DNA of 64,000 nt from UBA11872 sp965198285 (GCA_965198285.1 OZ240251.1:3658001-3722000), one strand, 5' to 3'. Positions 30,914 to 39,044 are shown, counted from the first letter of the stretch. Translations and numbers: made by a program. Notes: a model not told the origin generated them from the sequence alone.

Positions 30914-33139
30914 GTGGAAAAATACTTGTTCGCGCCAGCTACTGTGGCCGCAGAGGGAATTACGCAGGAATACCCGTGCTCCACGCATCAAGTAAACACA
31001 GTAGCTTGGAAGGGCTTCTACAAGCGTCTTAGCTTAGAACCCGACTCCATTTTGCTGGACGTTCCGCTTTCGGCCTGTGTAACACGAGGCGATGATCTTC
31101 GCATTAGGTCAGGGGACGTCTGGGTGATAGGCAAGAATGGTGACTGCAAGATTCTCCAGCCATATATCGTGCCAGACGTGGTAAACCTTGGGGGTGTCCA
31201 GCTCGAAGTACTAGTCAAGGAAGTAACGGACAACGAAGAACACGTCGGTTATCAGGCATTGGCTGACTACCATTATCGGGGCAAGGTCATCCACGGCCGC
31301 ACTGCTCGTCTGATTGTTCGTACATTCCATCCCAAATACCCAAGGGTGCTCGGCTACATTGAGTTGGCTACCCCCTTCTTCATGAACAAACCCAGGTCTC
31401 GCGTTATGGACGCTCCGTTCAGGTGTGGGCCTGTTGCCTGGCATTGTTGGGACATGGCTACCCTTCGAAAGTACATCCATGTGGTTGTCCGTATCGCTAG
31501 AACCGTTGTAGCACCCGAGTTCCGAGGAGCGAATATCGGACAACTCTTGGTCAAACACGCAGCTTCCTTCGCACGGAACCGCTGGCAGGTATCTGGCTAT
31601 CTCCCGTATTTCCTCGAGATTTCAGCAGACATGTTGAAGTTCGTTCCGTTCGCAGAACGCGCGGGCATGACCTACGTGGGAGAGACTGAAGGTAACCTGA
31701 AGAGAGTCGCCAAGGACATGCGATATCTAATAGGCCGATTCCGCCACGATCCCAGCGGCAAGACGGAGTTTGAGAGGATCTCGGGCATCTTGGATCAACA
31801 AGTAGCAAGGATGGATCGTTCAATAGAAATCATGGAGCAGGAGGGTATCGATGTAGATGCTCTATATAAAAGGCTGGACAGCCTATCACAGAAGTCCGTC
31901 TTGAAGCAGTTTGCTCTGTTCCATGGCATAGTATCCCTTCCAAAACCTCATTATATGGCCGGTCTTAAAGATGTTTCCGCAAAGTTCTTGGCGGACAGAG
32001 TGCAATCGCTGAGCATCGAAAACGGACACGTCCCGCCCAGGATTGAGATTGACGCGATCGCCCAACCAATTAGCTTCGATGATGTCACCATCGAGTATAG
32101 TTCGAGTGTACGCCGTACCGTTCGGACGCATGCAGTGCAGCAAGCTTTCGATATTTCGCCTGACAACATCCTTACTACAGTGATAAAGGATTTGAGCCTC
32201 ACAGTGGAACCAGGGAACATTGTACTGGTTTTGGGACCATCAGGTTCCGGCAAGACTAGTCTGCTACAACTCCTGAGCGATAGGGCTGGAAGGATCGACA
32301 CATTAGCAGGAGGCACGGTTAGCCTGCCGAAAAACTTTAGAGCAGAAACATTTCGTGCCTTTCGTTCAAGAAAACCCTTAATTGATGTATTGGAAGAAAG
32401 AGATGTCCGATCGGCATTGTACCTGCTTGCTCTTGCGGGGCTGTCCGAGCCCACGTTGTATTTGAAGCGGTTCCAAGAGCTCAGTAGAGGTCAGCAGTAT
32501 CGCGCTATGCTGTCCATGCTGATAGCTTCCAGATGCAACGTCTGGATCGCCGATGACTTCTGTACCAACCTGGATTCCGCCACCGCAAACATCGTTTCCG
32601 ATAACGTACAACGCATAGCTAGGCGTCTCGGTGTCACGATGGTGGCCGCCGCGCCACATTGCGACAACTTTCTCCACTCCTTACGCCCTGACTTTGTGGT
32701 TCTCTTGGGTTCCAGCTGGGAGCATTCGATGATTCGCGGCAAGGAGTACCTGAATGAGATCAGACTGCCGGCGGGTACGACTGGTGAGATACCACGGTTC
32801 AGTGTTGGAGACGAGCTCCTCAAGAGGATGAAGGCTGGAACAAAGAACGTAACTATCTGGAAGGGTAGGAGACACGTTTTTCCTGGTCTAACTCTTATAT
32901 CTGACGGTAGGGAGTCTATTGCCGTCAGAGTAAAGTCGAGCGTCTGCAAGCGTTTCTCCCATCTGTCGGATGAGGATGCCAAATCGGAAGGGTTGGAGGA
33001 TTCGACAGAAATTAAGCGGGTTGTGAGGCAAATGTACCCTGGACTCGGAGAACGGAGCCTAGTTACGGTAGTGCATTTCGAGCTGCCTATGGAAATGACA
33101 CCGCGAACTTATTGTGGAGAAGTAACAGACTGTGACTAA
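30914..33139 (+). CDS. GNAT-ABC ATPase-ASCH fusion protein
   Basis: 741 residues, GTG start, first gene of the low-GC operon. Residues 1-90 are not recognised. Residues about 95-260 look like a GNAT acetyltransferase (VVAPEFRGANIGQLLVKHA, the acetyl-CoA loop). Residues about 385-600 form a soluble ABC ATPase: Walker A GPSGSGKTS (441-449), signature ELSRGQQ (522-528), Walker B NVWIADDF with Asp548 where the catalytic Glu normally sits, D-loop NLDSAT and H-loop His582. Residues about 635-725 resemble an ASCH/PUA-like domain (VCKRFSHLSDEDAKSEG then VTVVHFEL). No membrane segment, so it is not a transporter. The stop overlaps the next gene by 8 nt. The combination suggests nucleic-acid or nucleotide sensing and modification (inference). 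Confidence 0.75.
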   Translation: MEKYLFAPATVAAEGITQEYPCSTHQVNTVAWKGFYKRLSLEPDSILLDVPLSACVTRGDDLRIRSGDVWVIGKNGDCKILQPYIVPDVVNLGGVQLEVLVKEVTDNEEHVGYQALADYHYRGKVIHGRTARLIVRTFHPKYPRVLGYIELATPFFMNKPRSRVMDAPFRCGPVAWHCWDMATLRKYIHVVVRIARTVVAPEFRGANIGQLLVKHAASFARNRWQVSGYLPYFLEISADMLKFVPFAERAGMTYVGETEGNLKRVAKDMRYLIGRFRHDPSGKTEFERISGILDQQVARMDRSIEIMEQEGIDVDALYKRLDSLSQKSVLKQFALFHGIVSLPKPHYMAGLKDVSAKFLADRVQSLSIENGHVPPRIEIDAIAQPISFDDVTIEYSSSVRRTVRTHAVQQAFDISPDNILTTVIKDLSLTVEPGNIVLVLGPSGSGKTSLLQLLSDRAGRIDTLAGGTVSLPKNFRAETFRAFRSRKPLIDVLEERDVRSALYLLALAGLSEPTLYLKRFQELSRGQQYRAMLSMLIASRCNVWIADDFCTNLDSATANIVSDNVQRIARRLGVTMVAAAPHCDNFLHSLRPDFVVLLGSSWEHSMIRGKEYLNEIRLPAGTTGEIPRFSVGDELLKRMKAGTKNVTIWKGRRHVFPGLTLISDGRESIAVRVKSSVCKRFSHLSDEDAKSEGLEDSTEIKRVVRQMYPGLGERSLVTVVHFELPMEMTPRTYCGEVTDCD

Positions 33140-34586
33140 TCTCCCCTCCCTTGGCCACATAAGCAATTCCAGACGGGTTGAGGTTTCCGATCCCATCGAG
33201 AGGGCCCCTTATCTGTCGCGGGGAAGACACATCCTTGTGGGACAACGCCGGAATCGCGGCGATACCAAGGCCTTGATACTACTTGGAAAATGCATTGAAC
33301 AGGCTCGGGTCTCCAACAAGTTCGATGCGAACGTGTGGCTCGACATCCATACGCCGCATGTGGTCTATATATGTGGTCGTCGTGGAACTGGCAAAAGCTA
33401 CGATCTGGGCATACTGGCCGAGGGGTTGGCACTCGGGAGCGATTCAAAAATCACCACGAAGGCTCCACCAGTGACAACAATATTCTTCGATACTCAGAGC
33501 CAGTTCTGGGCTCTGCTCAGTGCTCCGGATGAACGTTTGGAGGAAGACAGAGAACAGCTATCGCAACTCGAACAATGGGATATTCCAGGTAGTCAGATAC
33601 CGTCCGCGAAACTCTTCGCTCCGATTGGCGACGCACCGGTCCATCCTAGTGTGATCGAGTTCGCCATCGACCCCGCCGAGCTTGAGCTCGAGGACTGGTG
33701 CGGGCTTTTCGATACCGAGGTTTACTCTCCCCAAGGCCAAGTCGTACGGAACCTCCTTCGAAAGGTCAGCGTTGAAGGCTATAGCACCCTGGCGTTCTCG
33801 GCGAGTGGGAGTCGCCGAGTTCCAGCAAAGAGTGAGTATGACCTTGATGACTTGATTGCGTGCCTGATTGAGGACGCCGAACTGACTGCGCAGTCACAGC
33901 GTCAGACCCGCGATGCAGTCTTATGGAAGCTGGAATCCCTAAGGGACAGTAGAGTTTTTCGGAAGGATGGCGTCGACATTCTACAGATAGTCAAGCCAGG
34001 TCAATTGAGTATATTTCTGCTTCGCAATTTGGACGATGCAACAAAGTCATTGGTTGTGAGTATCATTGCCAAAAAAGTGTTTCGTATCATGGGTAGATAT
34101 CACACTGAGCGAAAGACCGCCAAGCGTACAGGTCGCCCGTTGCAAGATGAACATGATTCTCTCCCTCAGGGGATTTGGACACTCATTGACGAGGCGCATT
34201 TGATATGTCCATCCGATAGCCACACCGCAGCCAAGCCCACTCTAATTGAGTATGTAAAGCGTGGCCGCGATGCTGGGCTGTCGCTAGTTCTTGCTACGCA
34301 GCAGCCTTCGGCAGTTGACTCCCGCGTTGTTAGTCAGGTTGACCTATTGATTGCTCATCGGTTGGTAGTGGACGCGGACATTTCAGCAGCTCTTGCAAGG
34401 GTACCAGCGGACTTCCCCAAGAATGTCTCATTCGGCACTACACAAGTGTCCGACCGTTTGGCACTCATTAGAGCCCTGGAAACCGGAGAAGCATGGATCG
34501 CTGATGCTGAGACGAATAGAGCGTTCTTAGTTGCAATGAGGCCGAGAGTTTCGGCTCATGGCGGCGACGAACCCACGGTTGTATAA
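33132..34586 (+). CDS. HerA/FtsK-like hexameric ATPase
   Basis: 484 residues, GTG start overlapping the previous gene by 8 nt. It has an N-terminal beta-rich (HAS-barrel-like) segment, then Walker A GRRGTGKSYDLG (82-93) and Walker B IWTLIDEAHL with D353-E354. The HerA-type region KRGRDAGLSLVLATQQP and sensor/arginine-finger segment SQVDLLIAHRLVVDADI follow. HerA proteins are DNA translocases that partner nucleases (NurA, Sir2, PLD and others) in repair and anti-phage systems. The PLD-type nuclease two genes downstream is the obvious candidate partner. Codon use and lower GC mark it as part of the acquired island. Confidence 0.85.
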   Translation: MTNLPSLGHISNSRRVEVSDPIERAPYLSRGRHILVGQRRNRGDTKALILLGKCIEQARVSNKFDANVWLDIHTPHVVYICGRRGTGKSYDLGILAEGLALGSDSKITTKAPPVTTIFFDTQSQFWALLSAPDERLEEDREQLSQLEQWDIPGSQIPSAKLFAPIGDAPVHPSVIEFAIDPAELELEDWCGLFDTEVYSPQGQVVRNLLRKVSVEGYSTLAFSASGSRRVPAKSEYDLDDLIACLIEDAELTAQSQRQTRDAVLWKLESLRDSRVFRKDGVDILQIVKPGQLSIFLLRNLDDATKSLVVSIIAKKVFRIMGRYHTERKTAKRTGRPLQDEHDSLPQGIWTLIDEAHLICPSDSHTAAKPTLIEYVKRGRDAGLSLVLATQQPSAVDSRVVSQVDLLIAHRLVVDADISAALARVPADFPKNVSFGTTQVSDRLALIRALETGEAWIADAETNRAFLVAMRPRVSAHGGDEPTVV

Positions 34587-35775
34587 TGTGTATAATACTA
34601 TGAACATGCTCGGCCTAGCGCAACAACATCCTCTCATACGAAAAGAACTGTCCCGGAGGATTGGATATACCAACGGCTTGCACGACATATTCCGATTTGG
34701 CAGGATTGTAAGTTACCTTCATCGCATTGCCCCCGCGTCAGCTCCTGCGCTGCGCGCAGTTGTTTTGGAAAAGGAGGATGTTCAGGGGACCAAGTATGCC
34801 GATGGCATAATCGAAGTTGCCGGTGCCCTTGGCCTGATAGCTAAAGTTGGAGCAAAGCTGACTCTCGCGGATAACGGTTACGCTCTACATGCCGTGCGGC
34901 AGGTGGACCATCCCCCATGTCCGGAAAGAGCAATGTTGCTCAATGCGATACTCGAATCGGACGGCGATGCAACTCTAAACCTTTTGGATCTAATCGCGAC
35001 GTCGCCTCCGCCAGAGTTGCTGGGACCATTGCTTCTGGAACGGTTACTAATGGTCATACAGTTAAGGGAGGCATGGACAACCAACCATGTAGAAGGCAAA
35101 TTCGCCAGAGATCTGGTCCTGCAACACTTGTCAGACGCCAGGGCAAGGCTTCAACAAGCAGTTGACTTGAATCGCAAACACGCACGCTCCTGGTCCTCAT
35201 ATAGCGAAGGAAGAGGACTTAGCCCAGAGCAGAGGATCGCAAGGTTCTATGACCACACAGTAACACCCAGACGAGGCTGGCTTAGGGACTTAGGCTGCGT
35301 TGTGCAGACAGGTACGGGCCAATACGAAGCAACGGTGAGTGGCTTGCGGTTGTTGGCCGCCTTTAAGGATGCCGTCGGCAATTCCAACTCCACTCTAGTA
35401 CTCCCCTTCTCTTCCATAGTGATGGATCTGCTAGGAGTTGTCGACGTTGAGACCGCTGATGACTTACTTTGGAAGGCCACAGCCCGCTTCTTCAAGGAGC
35501 CACCGTCTTCATTTTCGATTTCCACTATCGCCTCGTTTCACCTCATTAAAGAGATTTACCCTCAAGTGAAACTTCACGTGTTCAACGAGGCCACCGTCGA
35601 ATCCATATACCATGTGATAGCGGCAAGATTGGCAGTTGACGGAGAACATCTCGACAGACAAACGTTTGAAAAGCAGATTGATGTGGTATGTAGTGAACAC
35701 TCCGAGAGCATGTACCGGTTACGAAACAGACAAGGTGGTAGCGGTTACATTGCACTGAGAGGTAGTCTCGGGTAG
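34558..35775 (+). CDS. Unrecognised protein of the HerA/PLD island
   Basis: 405 residues from the ATG at 34558, overlapping the HerA gene by 29 nt; ATGs at 34600 and 34606 are alternatives. No family recognised. The N-terminal 110 residues look like one or two winged-helix units (LIRKELSRRIG ... TKYADGIIEVAGALGLIAKV, then LTLADNGYAL), resembling the DNA-binding part of restriction-associated regulators. A long helical middle follows, and an alpha/beta C-terminal part contains IYHVIAARLAVDG. Two TATAAT hexamers (34582-34587 and 34591-34596) lie in the start region and could drive an internal transcript. Probably the specificity or adaptor component (inference). Confidence 0.6.
   Translation: MAATNPRLYNVYNTMNMLGLAQQHPLIRKELSRRIGYTNGLHDIFRFGRIVSYLHRIAPASAPALRAVVLEKEDVQGTKYADGIIEVAGALGLIAKVGAKLTLADNGYALHAVRQVDHPPCPERAMLLNAILESDGDATLNLLDLIATSPPPELLGPLLLERLLMVIQLREAWTTNHVEGKFARDLVLQHLSDARARLQQAVDLNRKHARSWSSYSEGRGLSPEQRIARFYDHTVTPRRGWLRDLGCVVQTGTGQYEATVSGLRLLAAFKDAVGNSNSTLVLPFSSIVMDLLGVVDVETADDLLWKATARFFKEPPSSFSISTIASFHLIKEIYPQVKLHVFNEATVESIYHVIAARLAVDGEHLDRQTFEKQIDVVCSEHSESMYRLRNRQGGSGYIALRGSLG
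34582..34596 (+). promoter_or_regulatory. Double TATAAT near the start of the unrecognised island gene
   Basis: TATAAT at 34582-34587 and again at 34591-34596, at the junction of the HerA gene and the next gene. If real, they would give an internal promoter inside the island operon, and translation would then start further in. No good -35 was identified. Confidence 0.3.
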
Positions 35776-35784
35776 AGTCAGAGC

Positions 35785-36375
35785 ATGACGCCAGCCAACA
35801 ACGTACCGATTGTTACACCTTGCCTTGGCGATGACGTCGCCAAAGAGGTTCTTCAATGGATTGGTGCTTTTAGGCAATTGACCAAGGCTACGATTATTTC
35901 CTTTAATATGCAAGACTATGATTTCTGGGGCAATGGTCGCCTGTCCATCCTTCTGCTTCGCCAACTGGGTCTTGGGGCGAAAGTTGTCGTCATGACTACG
36001 CCCCCGCCCGGAGCTACCGGCGCGGGCACCGCTTTCAGAGAGAAGCTGTCGTTGCTAGAAGATCTAGAAAAGAACGGGGCAGAAGTCTATCTCCATGAAC
36101 GTCTTCATGCCAAGGCGTATCTGTTCTTGGATAGTACCGATTCAAAGATGATGATCGTCGGTTCCGCTAATCTGACCAGCAGTGGTTTCGGTAAGCGAGG
36201 AGCAGCCTCTAATGACCTGCTTGAGCTTGCATTGTTAACGGGAGATTCCCATACCTATTCATCGACTCTACAAATTATTGAAGCCAAGTTATTAGGAGAT
36301 TCAGGCACATTGGATTTTGCAACCTGGCTAGGACTGAATCGGTCCAAGGTGTCTCAGGCAAAGGGAGCGAGTTAG
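35785..36375 (+). CDS. PLD-type (HKD) nuclease
   Basis: 196 residues, ATG start 9 nt after the previous stop. One phospholipase D HKD motif: H108 and K110 in ERLHAKAYLF, followed at 12-20 residues by MMIVGSANLTSSGFG with the conserved Ser/Asn. A single motif and short length fit bacterial PLD nucleases of the Nuc/BfiI type, which dimerise to form the active site on DNA, rather than a lipase. No signal peptide, so it acts in the cytoplasm. It sits between the unrecognised gene and the AAA ATPase, 0 nt from the latter, and is the likely effector of the island. Confidence 0.82.
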   Translation: MTPANNVPIVTPCLGDDVAKEVLQWIGAFRQLTKATIISFNMQDYDFWGNGRLSILLLRQLGLGAKVVVMTTPPPGATGAGTAFREKLSLLEDLEKNGAEVYLHERLHAKAYLFLDSTDSKMMIVGSANLTSSGFGKRGAASNDLLELALLTGDSHTYSSTLQIIEAKLLGDSGTLDFATWLGLNRSKVSQAKGAS

Positions 36376-37551
36376 ATGAGCACTACACTGGAGATTGCTA
36401 GGTTGACGAGCAATCCCTTCACACTGGTGCCCGATGAAAGGGTAACGGTCTGGGCAGGTTACGAAGAACTCAGGTCCCAGCTCTTTGATATCGTCGAATC
36501 TTGTCGATCCGACCGCGTAGGCCTATCGGAATTCGCGATCATCCACGGTGACTATGGGACTGGCAAATCTCACGCTCTCAGGTACCTTCAATATTGGATC
36601 ACAGAAAGATATAAGGATGACTTTAATTCTCCGTGCGTCTACCTAGCAACGATGAAGGTAGCGGCGAGTATGAACTTTGTCGTCCTGTATCGCAAGATAA
36701 TTGAGTTACTGATACCTCACATTCGAGAGACTGCGGATTGGTTGGACCTCGCTGTTGAGGACACTGCGCAAAAGCGCATACGTGACGGTAGGCGTCAAGA
36801 ATTGGAAAGGGAAATAGACGACATTTATTCTGATCCTGGTGTGACGCCAGGTTTCCCGCCACTTAGCCTGCTTCTTAAGGGGATACGGAATGGATCTAAC
36901 GAGGCGATGCAGATCCTGTTGGGTGAGAAGATTTCGGGGCAAAGAGCGATGGGAAGGTATCGTAGCTATAACATGACTGGGCCAATTGAGTCGGAGTACG
37001 ATGCGACGAAATGCCTAGGAGCTTACGTAAATCTGTGCACAAGAGGCGCTGCGACTCTCAGCGAAGGAGACGTGCTCGCCCGCAACAAGGCGTTTTACTT
37101 CTTCTTCGATGAGCTGGAGATCGTAGGCGATTTTCGACCACAAGAAGTGCTGAGTCTGAACCAGGGTCTTCGTGACCTCGTCAATGCTTGTCCGGAAAAC
37201 TGCTGCTTTCTGTTCGGGATGTCCGGTGACGTACGCAACATCTACGGTCTCTTGACTACTCCGGTTATAAGGCGAATGTCCCGCGATCCTTTGCCGATTG
37301 CGCCACTAGAGCCAGACGAAGCAGTGGATTTCCTCACCCAAGTTCTCAAAGGCTACAGGTCCGATGGCAGTGATCCAGATGATTATCCGTTTGTAAAGGG
37401 TGCCTTGTTTGCAATTGCAGAGGGCACGCAGAACAGAACTCCATCGGAATTGTTCAGGGGGTGTAGGCGAGTATTGGAGAAAGCGGTACTCTCAGGCACA
37501 CTGACTCCAGGCGGCACGATTGATGCAGGGATGGTGTCCGAGAACCTGTGA
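36376..37551 (+). CDS. AAA/ORC-like ATPase
   Basis: 391 residues, ATG start immediately after the previous stop. Walker A HGDYGTGKSHAL (G58-S65) and Walker B AFYFFFDELEIV with D245-E246. They are followed by a sensor-1-like Ser/Asn (LFGMSGDVRNIYG) and an arginine-finger region (PVIRRMSRDPLPIAPL). The fold resembles the ORC/STAND-like P-loop proteins found as ATP-binding partners in BREX- and Dnd-type systems. It is last in the five-gene set, and no terminator is obvious after it. Its role may be loading or gating the HerA/PLD module (inference). Confidence 0.8.
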   Translation: MSTTLEIARLTSNPFTLVPDERVTVWAGYEELRSQLFDIVESCRSDRVGLSEFAIIHGDYGTGKSHALRYLQYWITERYKDDFNSPCVYLATMKVAASMNFVVLYRKIIELLIPHIRETADWLDLAVEDTAQKRIRDGRRQELEREIDDIYSDPGVTPGFPPLSLLLKGIRNGSNEAMQILLGEKISGQRAMGRYRSYNMTGPIESEYDATKCLGAYVNLCTRGAATLSEGDVLARNKAFYFFFDELEIVGDFRPQEVLSLNQGLRDLVNACPENCCFLFGMSGDVRNIYGLLTTPVIRRMSRDPLPIAPLEPDEAVDFLTQVLKGYRSDGSDPDDYPFVKGALFAIAEGTQNRTPSELFRGCRRVLEKAVLSGTLTPGGTIDAGMVSENL

Positions 37552-37796
37552 ATGGGAGACGACGAATCGTCTCAAGGATCGATGGTGCTAAGCTCTAAAG
37601 CCTCAGAGGCTCCTCGCCACATCTCACAGAGGCTTCGGCCGACGGTCAAGACGGGCCATACCCGCAGGGGATTGAACTCCCCTGCAGGACCGGTAGGCCT
37701 AAAGCCCCAGCACATCTCGAAGATGGTACTGCCCACTGACTAGTCCTACAGAGTCCCGAGCCACAGTTCGAAGACGGTTGTGTCTATCGTATATGT
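37552..37796. other. Right edge of the low-GC island
   Basis: 245 bp between the AAA ATPase gene and the tRNA-like sequence. A hairpin GCAGGGGA/TCCCCTGC with a 6-nt loop lies at 37664-37685. A short open frame (37552-37743) begins right after the upstream stop, but its composition (Ser/Arg/Pro) gives no reason to call it a gene. The base composition is intermediate between island and chromosome. Confidence 0.4.
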
Positions 37797-37872
37797 TGGT
37801 GGACCTAGTGGGATTCGAATCCACGACCTCCGCAATGCGAGTGCGGCGCTCTTCCCACTGAGCTACGGCCCT
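37797..37872 (-). tRNA. tRNA-Ala(CGC)-like gene, acceptor stem degenerate
   Basis: A 76-nt cloverleaf with encoded CCA. The D-arm GCTC/GAGC, the anticodon stem CCGCA/TGCGG with loop CTCGCAT (anticodon CGC, Ala) and the T-loop TTCGAAT are all good. The 7-bp acceptor stem pairs badly: 5' AGGGCCG against 3' TAGGTCC leaves positions 1-72, 4-69 and 6-67 unpaired, and the T-stem has an A53-C61 mismatch. The G3-U70 alanine identity pair is kept. The bad half is the 3' end, which faces the island. It may be a tRNA gene damaged by integration, and may be non-functional. Confidence 0.6.
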
Positions 37873-38031
37873 TAGCGGCACCTACATGGTCTGTGCATCT
37901 CCCCATCTCGCCTCTCTCCTTCACTCACCCTTGTCATCCGCCCCCAGACAGAGCACACAGACTGAGCAAACCTCGCAACTCGATCCCCAATGCCCGTCGA
38001 CAGGCTCACCCTGCTCTCCCACTCCTGCCGC

Positions 38032-38057
38032 CGCTCATGGTGAGCCTGTCGAACCAC
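38032..38057. repeat. TTCGTGGTGAGCC-type dispersed repeat, short form
   Basis: CGCTCATGGTGAGCC joined directly to TGTCGAACCA, lacking the spacer seen in the longer copies. A partial inverted copy (GTCGACAGGCTCACC) lies just before it near 37996. Confidence 0.5.
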
Positions 38058-38367
38058 CTGTACCGGTCCCTTTCCGCCGGCACCTCGCTGCCACGGCAAT
38101 CCCTGCTAGCTTTGCCTGCATTGCCAGCAAAGCATGCAATGATGGCGTTGCTGGCACCCGTCATTCCCGGCCCCGGTCCGCCCCATGACCCCAGCAGCCC
38201 AACAACCGCCCCCGTCACGAGCCACTCCCACCACCCGCCGACCACTTGCCACGTTCCCCGTGCCATTTGAGGTCCCCTGAGGAATCCCGCCTTCCTTCCT
38301 CGCCCGATCCCCAACCCAGGCCGTCCCCTAGCGGCACCCCCTCTACCGAGGGAACGCGCACCGCCGA

Positions 38368-38487
38368 AAACTGAACACCTGCCCCGCCAAAGTGGACACA
38401 TTCCCCTCGAAAGTGAACACATTCGCCCTAAAACTGGACACATTGGCCCCGAAACTGAACACATTCACCCAACCGACTGAACACATC
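38368..38487. repeat. 21-bp tandem repeat, about six units
   Basis: Units start at 38368, 38389, 38410, 38431 and 38452 with an exact 21-bp step, then a final partial unit at about 38476. The core is AAASTGRACACATT followed by a C-rich tail. On the minus strand this reads as repeated AATGTGTYCASTTT. Multiple terminal repeats of this kind are typical of IS21-family insertion sequence ends (transposase-binding sites); no istA/istB genes are nearby, so it may be a remnant end. Confidence 0.7.
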
Positions 38488-38537
38488 CCAAGCCGCGCCC
38501 AACCCCCGCCTCGCGCCCTCCGTGCCCCGTCCCCTAC

Positions 38538-38586
38538 CGTTCATGGTGAGCCGGCCCGCAGTCTTCGGAGGGCCGAGTCGAACCAC
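38538..38586. repeat. TTCGTGGTGAGCC-type dispersed repeat
   Basis: CGTTCATGGTGAGCC at the left, CTTCGGAGGGCC in the middle and GAGTCGAACCAC at the right, the same plan as the copy at 30493-30541. Confidence 0.5.
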
Positions 38587-38770
38587 ATCCCGGCGTCCCC
38601 GGAGAACCTGCCCTGAGCTTGTCGAATGGGGGACCCAGCGCCCCGATTGATCCCAGCGCAACCTGCCATCCCGTCCAAGCACGCATCCCGAGCCCATCTC
38701 CATCTCTTCTCTCACATCTCACTACTCTCAGCTCACTCCTTCCCCTCCCCCCTTGCCCTTCGTAATCATT

Positions 38771-38782
38771 TAGTGTACACTA
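38771..38782. promoter_or_regulatory. Perfect 12-bp palindrome TAGTGTACACTA
   Basis: TAGTGTACACTA is fully symmetrical and lies in an AT-richer patch of otherwise GC-rich noncoding DNA. It looks like a dimeric repressor site, but no gene starts nearby, so the role is open. Confidence 0.35.
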
Positions 38783-38894
38783 GAGACACCCTACTATCCC
38801 ACGTCCATCCCCCGGAACCTCCATGCTCACCCGCCTCCTCCGACTCCTCGCCCCCTCATACCCCGGCGCCGCCCCAACTTGTTCCGCGCCTTGC

Positions 38895-38931
38895 GTAGCG
38901 ACCGGTCGCAGACCGGCCTCTTCCGCTCGAG
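38895..38931. repeat. Hairpin repeat family, copy 5
   Basis: ACCGGTCGCAGACCGGCCTC core followed by TTCCGCTCGAG, clearly related to the copy at 30657-30692. Confidence 0.55.
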
Positions 38932-39044
38932 ACGCCTCCACCCCAACCCCTCGCCACGCCCGCGCACCCAGCCTCTTCAGCGCCGTCCTGCCGCCCCCTC
39001 GCAGCCCCACCCTTCGTCGCCAACCCGCCAAAAAATCCGGCCCA

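Noticed and set aside
37664..37685. T-arm-like hairpin suggesting a second tRNA fragment
   Set aside because: The 8-bp stem and 6-nt loop do not fit a tRNA T-arm, and no acceptor or anticodon stem can be built around it.
37552..37743. A 63-codon frame directly after the AAA ATPase gene
   Set aside because: The ATG adjoins the upstream stop, but composition is random-looking and it has no ribosome-binding site or similarity; kept only as part of the edge description.
38368..38487. CRISPR array
   Set aside because: The repeats are contiguous with a 21-bp period and no spacers; no cas genes are nearby.
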